From: Chlamydoabsidia padenii | Taxonomy: Eukaryota > Mucoromycota > Mucoromycetes > Mucorales > Cunninghamellaceae | Assembly (NCBI GenBank): GCA_025330725.1 | Contig: JAIWND010000003.1 | Coordinates: 62,001-126,000, forward strand | Reading direction: 5' to 3' | Length of the DNA: 64,000 nt | Shown here: one piece after another, positions 33,675 to 45,839 of the stretch | Layout of the letters: the number at the start of each line of letters is the position of its first letter | How positions within the stretch are numbered: position 1 is the stretch's first letter | Made by a program: the position numbers and the translations under genes | Notes under the pieces: generated by a model | The model's database searches: none | Told to the model about the DNA's origin: nothing | The model's input: only the letters and a program-made list of their open reading frames with translations

Positions 33675-36019
33675 ATGGCGCCTCTTGTTTTAAAGATCAA
33701 AGGCAACAAATCCTTCTCACCCTTCTCCAACTTGGCTTCTGAAGATGATCTCTCGAAAACGTGGCGGGTCTGCACCAAGGTCAAGGATTCTCTAGAAAAC
33801 GGGTCTCGTTTGGAAAACTTATCGTGGCGACTATGGTTTCGACAACATGCTATTAATGAAAAGTCAAACGGTGGCCCTTTTCAAAAGTTATCCAAAACAA
33901 CAGCTTCACAACTGGATCACCATCAAGCCGACATTATTCCTCCTCCTCCTCCTCCTCCTCCTCCTCCTCCTCCTATTCCTTCAAAAGACAAAAACAAGCA
34001 TAGAAAACAAGGTGCGACGAAGACTACGACAAAGATGGAATTGGATGATTCTGGCTATTCTAACTGCGCCATTGGTCAACAAGGTCTTATCTCAAACAAC
34101 AATTCTGCCTATGTGATGGAACAGCCGTTAGAACAGCCGGGTCTTTTTCCATCATCCAAGCCGCAAGCACCACCCCTGATGATCGACACCAATCAAACCA
34201 CCAGCAATTTCACACTACACCAATTCACATCGGATCAAGCAAGGGATCAAATTGTGGAATTGGAGGATATATTTAAAGTATTCGACGGAGGATTTTTACA
34301 ACAGGAAGCAGGGACAGCACATCTTATCATGGATGAATCGAATTGGGAATTAACGGCGACTCCAACGGCATTATCATCAACAACCAATTACAACAATGGT
34401 CTTTCAACAGAGACTATACAATCATTTGGTAACAACAACAATACTGCGACAAGTAATTATTGTACTCCATTATCATCTCCTATGGAAACTCACTTTTATA
34501 CTCATACATCAATGCAATCACCCACACAACAACAATACAACTATAACTATCACAATAATACATATCAATATCAACAACAATATTTAAATCATAACAATCC
34601 TCGACCACAATATCATCAACGACCTTATACATCTTCTACAAACAACAATAACTATGGAATGGTGATGTCGATGCCATCTAGTCCATCTCTTTTATCTCAA
34701 CAGTTGCCTAGTGATTTCGATTCCATACCAAACAGGGAAAATGAAGCCATGTATGTTCCCAATTCATCGTCTGTACAACCGACTCTTCCTATTGGCTCTT
34801 TGAATTCAAAACTATTGGGTAAACATGGGTCACAGCAACACACCTCTTGCATCAACAATACTTTGTCAACACCACCATTATCTACATCATCATCTTTAAC
34901 ATCTGCAACAATATCCACCACTCATAACAACAAAAATGATGAAATCAGTAATACAGATGATGACTGCTCAATGTAAGTGACCAACTTAAACTATAATATG
35001 ATATAGTGTTGGTGTACCTAACCTTTTTCTTTAAATAGGGAAAACATAAACGGTAACACAAATTACAATCTAGCCTCCAGTTCGACAACAATGAACAACA
35101 ATGATCAAAACTATCCACTGACACAATATCAACATCAACATGTATTTCCTGCATCAGCACCCACCACTCCACCTTTCCATACCCAACATCAATCCAATCC
35201 ATTTGATCACGTACCTCCTCCTCACACCACGACAATATCAGCAACCACGGCTTCCTCGGCAAGAACAGATGCGAAACCTATATGTACAAATTGTGGTGCT
35301 ACTTCTACTCCTTTATGGCGCCGTTCTTCCGAAGACGAATTATTATGTAATGCATGTGGACTCTAGTAAGTTAACAATTATCCAGAGGAGGGGGGGGGAT
35401 TATTTACTTACCATCCATTTTTATCATCTTACTAGTCAAAAGTTACATAAAGCACCAAGACCAAAGACACTCAAACCCAATAATGCAAGAAAGGAAATCA
35501 GGGAAGAAGAAGCGATTCAACTGATTTGCTCAAATTGCTCTACTACAACTACACCACTTTGGCGTCGGGACGATGAAGGGGCTCCTCTTTGTAATGCGTG
35601 TGGATTATAGTAAGTACACACAACCCCTCCTTTTTTTTTTTTACATGATAAATCGAATTGACTTTTTTTTTTCCCCCCTCTCTCTTTCTAGCTTGAAACT
35701 ACACCATGAACGACGACCATTGTCAATGAAGACAGATATTATAAAAAAGCGACAACGATATGAAACCAACACTCAATCTAACTGCGGCAGGAAAACTGGC
35801 AAGAAGACCAAAGGCGAATCATCCTCATCCTCATCACTCTCATCACCTTCTCATTCCTCTCCACCTTCACCAGAAGGGTTGGCCAATCTGATGGACAAGG
35901 ACTACCACATGGTCCAACCATCCCCTGGAACAGCACCTTCATCACCAACATCTTCCATCTTACTACCTTATCGTTATATTCATTTACCTAATCATATGAA
36001 TCATACCTCTGACATTTAG
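33675..36019 (+). CDS. GATA transcription factor with two zinc fingers and AreA-like N-terminus
   Basis: Four exons (33675-34972, 35039-35365, 35436-35609, 35692-36019) give 2127 nt, 708 residues. The N-terminus has [20 protein letters not shown] then [12 protein letters not shown], the fungal AreA/GAT1 N-terminal domain, followed by poly-Pro and a long Asn/Gln/Ser-rich region. Finger 1 is [14 protein letters not shown]...CNAC and finger 2 is [14 protein letters not shown]...CNAC, both C-x2-C-x17-C-x2-C. They are separated by about 37 residues without cysteines, so it is not the SreA/Urbs1 siderophore type, which has a Cys-rich linker. A basic segment [14 protein letters not shown] follows finger 2. 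Likely a nitrogen-regulation-type factor by its N-terminus, but with two fingers instead of one. Introns fall at the same codon after each finger. Confidence 0.9.
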
Positions 36020-36688
36020 TATCCCCTTCATTCATCCCCCCTGTTTGCTGCTTATTATCCATACATATATATATATATATACATCCCCCAATTGTCTCTT
36101 TTGTTTTTTAAATAAACATTTGTTTACAATCCTACATACATGTTTGGATGATTCGATTCATGTAAGAATCATTAACCAGCCTTTGTCTTTTTTTTTTGGT
36201 TTGGATGATTCGATTCATGTAAGAATCAAAACCAACCTTTAATAAAATCTTTATTTCAATTTTTTTTTGTTATAAAAAGTATTTTGGGAACCAAAGATAA
36301 AAAAAAAAAAGTGGAGAGAGGGTTTTGTTTTTTGTAGTTGTGACCAATATGATGATCGCCAACATAACAAAAAAAAAAAAAAAGAAAAAAAAAAAAAAAG
36401 TGACAGAGAGAGATTAACTATACTATATATAAAAGGGAAAAAAACCTACACCTGAATAGGTGAAGGAAAAAAAAAAAGAAGATAAGTGATAAAGAAGGAA
36501 TAAGCTAGTCTAAAAAGGTTGTAGAGAGGGGTGGGTGGATGGGGAAAGAAAAAAAAGACTAATAACTATATGTATAAGTATAAAAAGAGAAGAAGAATGG
36601 TGTAAGAGAGTCCAGTATGTATAAAAGATAAAGGGAAGCAAAAGGAAGGTTCCAAGATCCCTTTTCCCATATTGTTGTTGTGTGTTCA
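36020..36688. other. Convergent 3' region GATA / cyclin
   Basis: (TA)n near 36065, AATAAA near 36109, the duplicated 30-bp element (36142-36171, 36199-36228) and A-rich purine tracts. No gene seen. Confidence 0.6.
36142..36228. repeat. Exact 30-bp direct repeat
   Basis: Copies at 36142-36171 and 36199-36228 start GTTTGGATGATTCGATTCAT and are identical over 30 bases, 57 bp apart. Each contains the inverted repeat GATTC...GAATC, so each could form a small hairpin. They lie just downstream of the GATA factor stop codon, probably in its 3' UTR or its flank. Confidence 0.85.
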
Positions 36689-38229
36689 TCATTCACCCCA
36701 TGCGCAAGTAGCCCGGAGAGCCGGAGGAGGTACAATAGTCACTTGGCGTTGATAAGGATGGAATGGTTGATGAGAGTAGAAGGAATCCCCACATCGATCA
36801 TAACGTCCACCATGACTGACCAAAGGTTCCCAAGGTGAAGATCGGCGTTGAAACCCAGGTGGAATAGAGGTGGATGATCGATAGACTGACGATGCGCGAT
36901 GAGATCCACTGCACACAGGTGGCACATATGAAGTTCGACCTGTCGTTCCATTTCTACCCGATGTGTTGTTGTTTGTTGAATCATGTCGAGAATAAGTACG
37001 ATTGGATGAAGATGACGATGATGATGACGAAGATAGTGTCAAAGGTGGTGTAGATTGATGTCGGTATTGTTGTTGTTGCTTTTGTTGTTGTTCCATGAGA
37101 TACAATTGATATTGGCGTTGAGATTGTTCCAATTGCACTCTGGTAGCCGATGCAGCAGCAGACCACATTGCCCGTTGTTGTTCTTCCTGTTGACGAAGTG
37201 TTTGTTGGTGATGCATCATTTGAAACAATTCTTCTTCATCATCGTCTTCGTCGTCGTCATCGTCGTCATCGTCGGTTTCGATATAGTCGTGAAGATGTTC
37301 ATCCCAAGCCTTTTCCCCACCAGTCTTGTAAAGTCCCAAGCTGTGTAATGTCAATGCAATCAATTCTTGACGTTGGATAGGATTTTCCGGCATCATCATC
37401 ATCATTGTATGTTGACCCCATCGTTGACGACATGTATCCAAAGCTGATTTCCATTTCGTGTATTGTTCTTCACGGACAAAGAGATTATATTCCAGTGCTT
37501 CCAAGAATTCGGATTCCATAATGTTAAGATCTTGTACCTTCATACCACTAACTTCGGACCAGGTCTTGTTGGTGAAGGTATTGTCATCCAAGAACTTGTT
37601 GGCCAACATCAATGCAACAATAAACAACCTGTATTCAGACCCTTCAGCACCTTCAATGGATGGATTAGCTTCAAGTAGATTTGCAATGTATTTGAGTGCC
37701 AAATAAACCGCCGATTCCGATAATTGTGTTGCAGTCAAAACCTACATGATGATAAAATACCGCATAAGATTTGATTAGTTAGTTTTTTTGATAGATTAGT
37801 TGTTTTTTAATTTACCTGGAGACAAAACTTCTTGAAGGCAGGGCTAGCATTCCCAGATACCGAGGAAAAGGAATGTCGATAAGGAGATGTCGCTTTGGTA
37901 GTTGCCATCAAGGAGGGTTTTCTTGCATGCCACATTAGATAGATGATCGTTGCAGCAAAATCAGCCAAAGTAGGTAATCTTTCCATTCCACTAGTTGGTG
38001 TCACAGGTGGCGAAGTCGACATTACTTGTTGTTGTTGTCGCTGCTGCTGCTGCTGCTGCTGCTGTTGTTGTTGTTGTTGATAAAACAAAGGTTCAAATGC
38101 CGATGAGGAGCGTTTCACAGTAGAATTGAAACCGCCACCATTATAAGAATACCCTTGTTGTTGCTGTTGTTGATATGGGTGAGGATAAGGTAAAGTTGTC
38201 GAAAAAGGTTGATAACCCAATGATGAAGT

Positions 38230-38270
<41 letters not shown>

Positions 38271-38349
38271 GAGGTGGTGGTGGATTGACAAAGGTCGGTT
38301 TTGTTGGGAACAACATATAAGGTTGAGCTGCTTCCACACGTAAATGCAT
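36689..38349 (-). CDS. Pho80/PCL-type cyclin
   Basis: Partner of a Pho85/CDK5-like kinase by family. Two coding exons (38349-37816, 37741-36689) give 1587 nt, 528 residues. Residues ~135-290 form the cyclin box: LPTLADFAATIIYLMWHAR, FCLQVLTATQLSESAVYLAL, KYIANLLEANPSI, YRLFIVALMLANKFLDDNTF, TNKTWSEVSGMKVQDLNIME, EFLEALEYNLFVREEQYTKW. This layout is the PCL1/CLG1-like group. Both flanks are low complexity (two poly-Q blocks upstream, acidic DDDDDD and Gln/Ser-rich downstream). Start chosen at MHLRVEAAQPYM: the ORF is open upstream to an acceptor near 38410 and a 5' exon with no in-frame ATG, so there is probably a 5'-UTR intron (about 38410-38486). Confidence 0.85.
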
Positions 38350-39321
38350 TTTAAAGTCAAACAAGTGCTGAGGAAGTTGATATGGAGCCAGTGTCACAAA
38401 GGTAAGGATCTAAAAATTGATATATGAAATCAGTTATTAATAAATAACTCCCAAGAAGTTGCTAGTCCTTTTTTTTTACTACTTACAAAGTAAAAAGAGT
38501 TATTAAAGTGTTGATCCAAAAGAAGTAGCCACAGAGAGAAACAGTGAAGGTGCCCAAAGTGTTATTTTTTTTTGTTGGTTTTGTAAAGAGATTGAGTGGA
38601 TTCCACAAGTAAATAAGAGTAAGAAGTGGTCCGTTATTTCTTTTGGTAAAGGAGGAGGTGAGAAGGAGAAAAAGTTGAATGTATAAAGATCGAACTAAAC
38701 TACAGACAACAAATGTATGGTAGAGGGTGAATCAAACAAAGAGCAAGTCAACGTTTAATAAGTAGGTGGAAGGAAGTTTAAAAAAAGTAAAAAAAGCTTC
38801 AAGTATGGTTCTTTTTTCCTTTTGGTTGCAACCAAGAGAGGATTGTAACAACAAAAAAAAAAGGTCAACTGTTCAAGCTAGTTTTGTTTTTTTGTGGGTT
38901 TGGTGTATTCCTTTGTTCCTTTTATTCAACTAACAAAGAGTCAATCAAAGAAAAAGGGAGGACAAGGGAAGGAGAAGGGAGGGGAGGGGAAAAGCTTTGG
39001 AGATGTACTTCAAAGAGAAAAAGTGGAAAATTGAAAAAAACAAAAAGATTTATAAGAGTGGCCCAAATCCAGCCATTTGATTGGCTGAGATTGTGTGGGT
39101 CTGTTTGATAAAAAAAAAATTTTTTTTTTTTTTTTTTTCTTTGCTTTTCACTTGGATATTTTGGTTACCCTACCCAACAAGATGGCAATACAGTATCAGG
39201 TGTGCATGTGTAAATATGTATGTTCCACAAACAGTCATTCTTTATTAAACATAATCAGGTATAAAGAATAAACCAATAATTACTATTACTAAATGTTATA
39301 TGTATACTATAAGCTAAAATT
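38350..39321. other. Cyclin promoter region
   Basis: 5' leader and long purine-rich promoter of the cyclin; a CCAAT-type ATTGGCT near 39080 and an A/T switch at 39109-39140. No gene seen. Confidence 0.5.
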
Positions 39322-40801
39322 TTAATCAACAAGGGAATATTGGGAGACAGGGGAACACGGAGATGATTCGGTAGTGGATAATGTGTGGCTAATACTAATA
39401 CTAATGCTACCATTATCATCATCATCATCATCATCATCATTTGTGTTCCGCTGATGATGATGATGAAGGTGATGATGATGATCGTCTTTGCTGGGTGGTG
39501 GTAGTGGGAATGCATGGATATCGGAAAAGGAGGATTCGGATTTGATGATACGACCAGAATAGTGCCAATCCTATCGTCATAAAATGCAAAAAGTTTAGTT
39601 TTGCAGGTTCAAAAAAAAAAAAAAAAAAAAAAAAATCAAGGGGTAGACAAGTAGGGGCCCTTTTCCCCTTAATTTGACCCCCGCCGAAGACAGATCGTCT
39701 CTCTTCTTTTATTTTTACCTTTTGTAAATCCAATACTTCTAGTTCCATTCGTTCAAAGTCCTTTTCCAGCTGGCTGACAATAGCATCCTTCATCCGTAAT
39801 TCGCTTTTTAATACTTCAGCTTCATCATCTTTTTCCTTGAGTAATAGATAGAGATCCTCTTGTTCCACCTTGATAGTTTCCATTTGTTGTCGTAGTTGAC
39901 CATTTTCTTTTTCCAATGAGCTTGCAAAGGTACCACGGGAGATATTAGAGTGAATGACAGGTCTACAGATATGTTGTGCTTCCGGTCGTTGTTCTTCAGT
40001 TTCGGGTGGTAAGGTTAACACCGAGAATCCTTGACTGAGGGGTAGGTTGGTATAGCAACAAGTCTGGTCACAATTGCTTTTTCCATCTATCTGCATAAGG
40101 AATCGAAATACTTCTTTTGATAAGTATGACACATTATATACAGTATAATATCTATGTTTTGGTTACCTGTCTGTAAAGCAAATGGATCATTTGCACCAAG
40201 TATTCATATTCGGGACCCACGTTTTTCATTTGCCGTATTTGATCATCACGCACCGTACGCAATTCTTCCTAAACACAAATCAAATAAAAGAGTTGAATAT
40301 ATATATATATATATAAAAGAGGACATAAACACAACTTACCGTTTTCAATATCATATCATCCTGTAAGAGCCGATTACTTCGTTGTAATTGTACATTCATT
40401 CTTCGGAGTTCCTGAATTTCTTGTTTGAGGGTTTGAGTTTGTTCGTCCACCAATCGATCACAGTCTAGTTTTAAAATACGGTTGGTGCGAAGAAGTCTGA
40501 CATTGGATAATGTTAATTGTTCCATGTCGTGTTCTAACTGTCGAAGTCGGGTATGTACGTCAGCATGTTGTATTTGTCGTTTTGGTGGTAGTGGTATATC
40601 ATCAGGTAGCTATTGTTTATCATATATAAAGGAGGATAATTAGTAGATGAGGACATTGTTATGATCTATCCATTACTGATAGTATGTACTTACTTCTAAA
40701 GAAGTCATCGAATTGGGCATGGAATAGTTCATTAGATTATGAAGCGTATCCGAGCTGTGGTGAGTAACTTCTGAAACATCAGCCATTAATGATCCGTCCA
40801 T
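39322..40801 (-). CDS. Coiled-coil protein of unknown function
   Basis: Five exons (40801-40694, 40609-40340, 40268-40167, 40090-39719, 39570-39322) give 1101 nt, 366 residues. Residues ~45-125 are a long coiled coil (LRQLEHDMEQLTLSNVRLLR, TQTLKQEIQELRRMNVQLQR). A second coiled coil, residues ~200-285, includes SLEKENGQLRQQMETIKVEQ and SQLEKDFERMELEVLDLQKD. Between them is a segment with CDQTCC and an aromatic/hydrophobic stretch (PEYEYLVQMIHLLYRQ). The C-terminus is His-rich then Asp-rich (DDHHHHLHHHH, then poly-Asp). No known domain recognised. It is divergent from the ROM2-like RhoGEF (231 bp between ATGs), sharing the box at 40921-40934. Confidence 0.7.
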
Positions 40802-40920
40802 GTCGAAAGGGAAAAAGAAGAAAATAAAAAAAATAAAATAAAAAAAAAAAGAGGAGCGTAAATAAAATAATTAAGCAGAAAACGAGGATCGAGATTTCAC
40901 CAATAATCGGACATTAAAAA

Positions 40921-40934
40921 CCGGGATTTGAAAA
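40921..40934. promoter_or_regulatory. CDE/CHR-like box in a divergent promoter
   Basis: CCGGGATTTGAAAA, almost midway between the coiled-coil gene start (120 bp) and the ROM2-like gene start (99 bp). Confidence 0.55.
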
Positions 40935-41032
40935 TGGGGTATTTCTCTTTTTAGGTTGTGGTTTTTATTTCTTTCACTCTTCTTCCTCTTCTTTTCCATT
41001 TTTTGTCATATTTGTGTATTACTCTTCGATTG

Positions 41033-44000
41033 ATGGGCTTGATGAAGGTAACTAAATGACTAGATCACTTTACATGCATCGATGAAAAGGAACGAAAACG
41101 ACGGTTGATTTTCTTAACTTCCCTCCTTTTTCTTTATATATTCAAACATAGAAAGACAAGCATGATAACACTTCTAACAATAACTATCATACGTCCCCAC
41201 TGCTATCCAAGTTATGGTTGACTTTTGTTGAACATATCCATCGATCAACATTGACTGAAGATGATGTATTGGTAAGGAGATCAACGGCGGGTATCAAACA
41301 GGGATTTTTTTTTTTTTTTTGTAAACTAATCTTATTTGCTTTTAGGCCACGCTCAGTTATTGTTTCAACCTACCGTCGACCATGACCGGACAAACACGAA
41401 TCCTATTCAACGCATTCCTCGCAGCCAAACTATTATTACCAGAATACAACAACACCAATGAACCTACCACCAAAGACAATCAGCAACCAACATACGTCAT
41501 ACCAGCACACCAACAAGACCAAGTGAATGGGTTCCTAGTCGGTTTTGCTCATTGTTATGCCGCCGGTTGTAATCCAACTCAGTTATCATGCTATTCTCCT
41601 ACCTGTCCTCACAAAATTTATACCCAATGGCTCTCCGTTTACAACCATCACAAGGAAAATCATCAACATCATCATGATTTGGAAAAGGTAAAGAAAAGTG
41701 TAACTGTTTGTTTTTGAATGTTACATCATGATCTACCAGATTAGGTAGTTTATTGTGTCAGTGGGGCGGGGAAGGGTTGGTTGGGTGGTCTGACCTGATT
41801 CGGGTAGCTAGGCGGGATTTTAAAAAAGGAATCACCTGTGGGCTCTCCCCCCCCCCGTTCTTTACTCATTCTTTTCTCTTTTTAACTTTATTATCAACAA
41901 TGTAGGATAAACAACAAAACCAGCAACTTAATTCTTGGACTGGACAAGTGCCACGGCATATACTCAATACTTATCCATTACGTGAAATCAAACGACAATC
42001 TGCTATTGCTGAACTATTACAATCGGAACTTGATTATTGTCAAGATCTCACTCTTCTTGATCAAGTCTATGCGCAACCTTTTATCAACAATGCCACTGAC
42101 CTGATGGAATCAAGTACAAGACGGGATAAACTTTATGCCATCTTGTTTGAACATGCTTTGGACCTCAAGACCTATCACCAGCATATTTTTTATGAATTGG
42201 TCCGTCACCGACAAGATCCCTTTTTACTGTTTGTCGACTTTGTCGGTGCAGCACTTTTACAACATACATGTCACCTTGTGGATCCTTATATCAGTTATGC
42301 TGGGCAACATGTACAGGCGAAATATATTTTTGACAAGGAAAAATATCAAAATCCTGCTTTCCGGCGGTGGGTGGATACTCAAGACGAAGACACACGGGTG
42401 CGGAAATTGGACATTAAACACTTTTTATCTCGACCGACCTTCCGGATTGCCAAATACAAGTTACAATTGGAAGCAATTGCCAAGTACACTGACCATATGG
42501 CTGATCAAGTGGCTCTTTATGCTGCTATAGATACGGCTCAAGATTTATTGTATCAAATGAACGAAGCTATCCGTAAAGCCGAAACCACCACTCATCTTTT
42601 ACGTATCACTTCTTCTTTGGTCCCAGCATCGACAGCGGCGTCTTTGGGTCTGCTACCTTGTCCTTCTTCTTTTGTCAAGGTGGATGGGTCTACTACTTTG
42701 GATGTTTGTTTGTTACATGAAGGAAGGTTTCGCCTGACCAGACTCTCCTCTCATTCGCTTCGGGCTCAAGCTTGCCATGTCTTTTTGTTTTCACATGCTC
42801 TGGTGTTAACGAAACCTCGTGGTCAACCGGGTCATGAAAAGTATGTGATCATAGGTAGACCCATTCCTTTGCCAATGCTTAGCGTAAACACCCATCGATC
42901 GTCCATCATGCGCCGATTATCTGGACGGATCATCACGTCTCAACAATGTCATCAACAACGATATGATCATTATCAATTAGCAAACAATATCAGCAATGGA
43001 CACGATATCAATGGATGTAATAGAACAGGATCTTGGACAACTGATTTACGGCATCGGTTTAGTGTCACATCTACAACTTCCTCTTCCAAATCATCATCAT
43101 CTTCTTCTTGGATGACAACTGATTCATCACCATCTACTCCTTCTTCGCCAACATCTTCTCTCTCCACTTCGCCAACCAAGCCAAAGTTTACGAATGGGGT
43201 CACTTTGTCTGAACCAACCAGTGGGGACTCGGTACAACAATCAACCATTGAGTCGCCTACAATGTCCGGATTCCATGTACGAGCACGACTAATCCAGCGG
43301 TTACAACATATGAAAAGATCTCACCAAACATACCCTGAACCAGCCACTTTTATCAAATCATCATGTATCACTCGGGGGTCTCATCAAGATTCTTTTCACG
43401 ACACGACACTACTGGTATCGCCAATGACAACAACACCACAATTCTCACCATTTGCTTTCGCCAAACGGAAAACCTCATTATTCCGATCTTCATCCTCTAT
43501 ACTCGGGCGACGTGGGTCATCCTCCTTCCTCTCGGCTTCGAAAATGTTATCATCATCATCATCGTCATCATCATCAAAAACAAGATCAGCTAGTATATCA
43601 TCACCCATGCAACAACAACAACAGGATGGGAAGGAACAGCAACTGACTGGATACCGGGGACAATCAAGACTGACTATTCGACATCTAGCTTATCCTGAAT
43701 ACACATTTGATTTACAATGCAGGCATCTTCACCAACGGGATCAATGGTATGAATGGATCCAAAAAGCACTAGAGGACTCAGCAATCAAGACATTCTCTCC
43801 CTCACCACCACCACCAAAAACAACACCAGGATCTCCACTTTTAAATGCTACTGACGGGAAGAATTCTGGTTTATTGGACGATACTATAAAACCACCTTTT
43901 CGACTAGGTCTTATTTGTCAAGTACCGGTTGGATCAACTAATCCAATCAACATCAATGGGGATCGGAAGCTACCTGCTGGCTGTGGTCGAATATTTTGTA

Positions 44001-45354
44001 GTTTGCCTTTTGGTAAGTGGGAGAGAGAAAATAAAAAAGTATTATCCTTATTTGTCTAACACCAACCTTTTTTTTTTTTTTCTTCTTCTGTGCATACTAG
44101 TGGGATTGGATGGAAATCCACTTATTGCATTGGGAACGCAGCATGGATTATGGGTTGCACCACGAGATGGGACAGGTGAAGAATTCGAATTGATTGAAAT
44201 GATGGAATGCCATCAAATGGGGACTTTAAATGGTCACTTGGTGATCCGGTGTCATCGTGCATTGAAATCGTACTCTCTCACTCAACTGGCTGTCTTGATG
44301 AAGAAACGACCTGTATCAGCAACATCGTCTCCAACAAGTGGATCGTCAGCCTACCCATTCCAGTCTGAAGGAAGCAGCACGGGATCATCATGTGTAACAC
44401 CTTCAACAACCTCAGCCTCCGAAGAGTCGTCAATGACATGCTATCCTCTACCCATCTCTTCAGTAACCATCAAACGATCATCGGTACTGGATTTCGTGGT
44501 GGGCACTTTATATGGCTGCTCTGTGCTGTGTTATCTAGGTCGAACACGTAAACATCGGAAATCACACAATCGATCCTCTTATTTACGGCGCAACTTTTGT
44601 TGGGTGAGGGTGTTGGTCATCTATACAGTCAAACCATCCAAACGATCATCACTATCTCTGAAAAAAGAAAAGGTAAAAGAAGAAGAAGAAGAAGAAAAAA
44701 GAAAGTGATAGAACAAATGGATACTAATCTTCCCTCCTTTTTGTTTCTTGTTTTGTAAAGGTGATTCCTTTATTGTTAGAAGATGGGATGGGACTGGCTA
44801 TTCACGATAACAAAGTGTATATACGATCGGCAAGCCAAGGGATTGAATGTGTCAATGTCATCACTGGACAATCTTCAATTTTAGGCGACTTGGCATTGGA
44901 CGACAAAATGCATTCACCGGCACAATGGCTAGATATGGTCCATTTACCGGCAAATACCTATGACGACGACGATCTTGCATTATTATGCGCCAACGATGCT
45001 GCGTGGATGATCAACAAACGAACCATGTCTTTTGAAGAAAGGTATCCCGTCTTCCGATTTGAAGCAAATGTCAAATCGGTGGCCTTGATCTATCCTTATT
45101 TGATCCTCTTCTCAACATGTATCATCGAAATTCGGCATATAGAACTTGTAAGTATAAGGGGTGGGGGTAATAATGATTGGTTACTGACGGTCTTTCACTC
45201 TTAGGATGAATTGGTCCAGGTGATTCCTGGGTATAACATTATGTGCGTCCACATCTCCTCGCCAAGCGATAATTCTCAACAACCTATTATCCATTTTACC
45301 ATGCTACATCATCCCGATGAACGGGTCTCAAACGTTTATCAGCTTGTATTATAA
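41033..45354 (+). CDS. ROM2-like Rho1 GDP-GTP exchange factor (DH-PH-CNH)
   Basis: Predicted activator of Rho1 in the cell-wall integrity pathway. Seven exons (41033-41047, 41152-41271, 41346-41687, 41906-44012, 44101-44672, 44761-45147, 45205-45354) give 3693 nt, 1230 residues. An N-terminal helical region (SPLLSKLWLTFVEHIHRSTL) and a Cys-containing segment (CYAAGCNPTQLSCYSPTC) precede the DH domain (from REIKRQSAIAELLQSELDYC to about YQMNEAIRKAETT). The helix FLSRPTFRIAKYKLQLEAIA is the equivalent of the conserved LPxQRxxKYxLLL element. The PH region is interrupted by ~230 residues of Ser-rich sequence and resumes at LTIRHLAYPEYTFDLQCRHL. The CNH domain runs from LPFVGLDGNPLIALGTQHGL to the C-terminus. 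Intron 3 contains a promoter-like box (41811). Confidence 0.88.
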
Positions 45355-45839
45355 ATCTTTATCCTGCCATATATATTCCGTACATACTTCTTAAAGCTGT
45401 TTTAGTGCCATACATAGTTTACCTTGTTATCTTAATCATTTGTAGTTTTTTTTTAGTGTAGTTTATCTTAATTGACTTCTTTTAGATACCTTATGTAGAT
45501 AAACCCCTTGTTGAATAAAGACAATAATTACACTCCTTGATTCCAACCACTTTTTTTTTAAAAAAGAACCTGATAAGCGGTCTTTCAATAGTAGCAGCTG
45601 CATGAAACTGGTAATAAATTTCAAGCCCCGGCTGTGATAAGGATATACGTGCACAGTGTGGTCCTTCATCATGACAAGTGAAGACTTTTTTGACATACAA
45701 GAATAAAGTAGTAGTGTTTTTATTTGAGTAGATAGATACATAATATAGAAGATGAGGGATAAACTAGGCATGTAGGGGGAAGATGTGTGACTAATTCATA
45801 ATGGACAAGAGATAACTAAATTCTATGACTACAATGTTT
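45355..45839. other. Convergent 3' region
   Basis: 3' ends of the ROM2-like gene and AP-1 beta. AATAAAG-type signals on both strands. No gene seen. Confidence 0.6.

Noticed and set aside
37970..38270. CAG/CAA-type repeats that could suggest a repeat array or CRISPR
   Set aside because: They are poly-Gln codons of the cyclin gene, without spacers or fixed-length repeats.
45463..45771. 102-codon minus-strand open stretch
   Set aside because: Falls in the convergent 3' region, AT-rich, no splice or similarity support.
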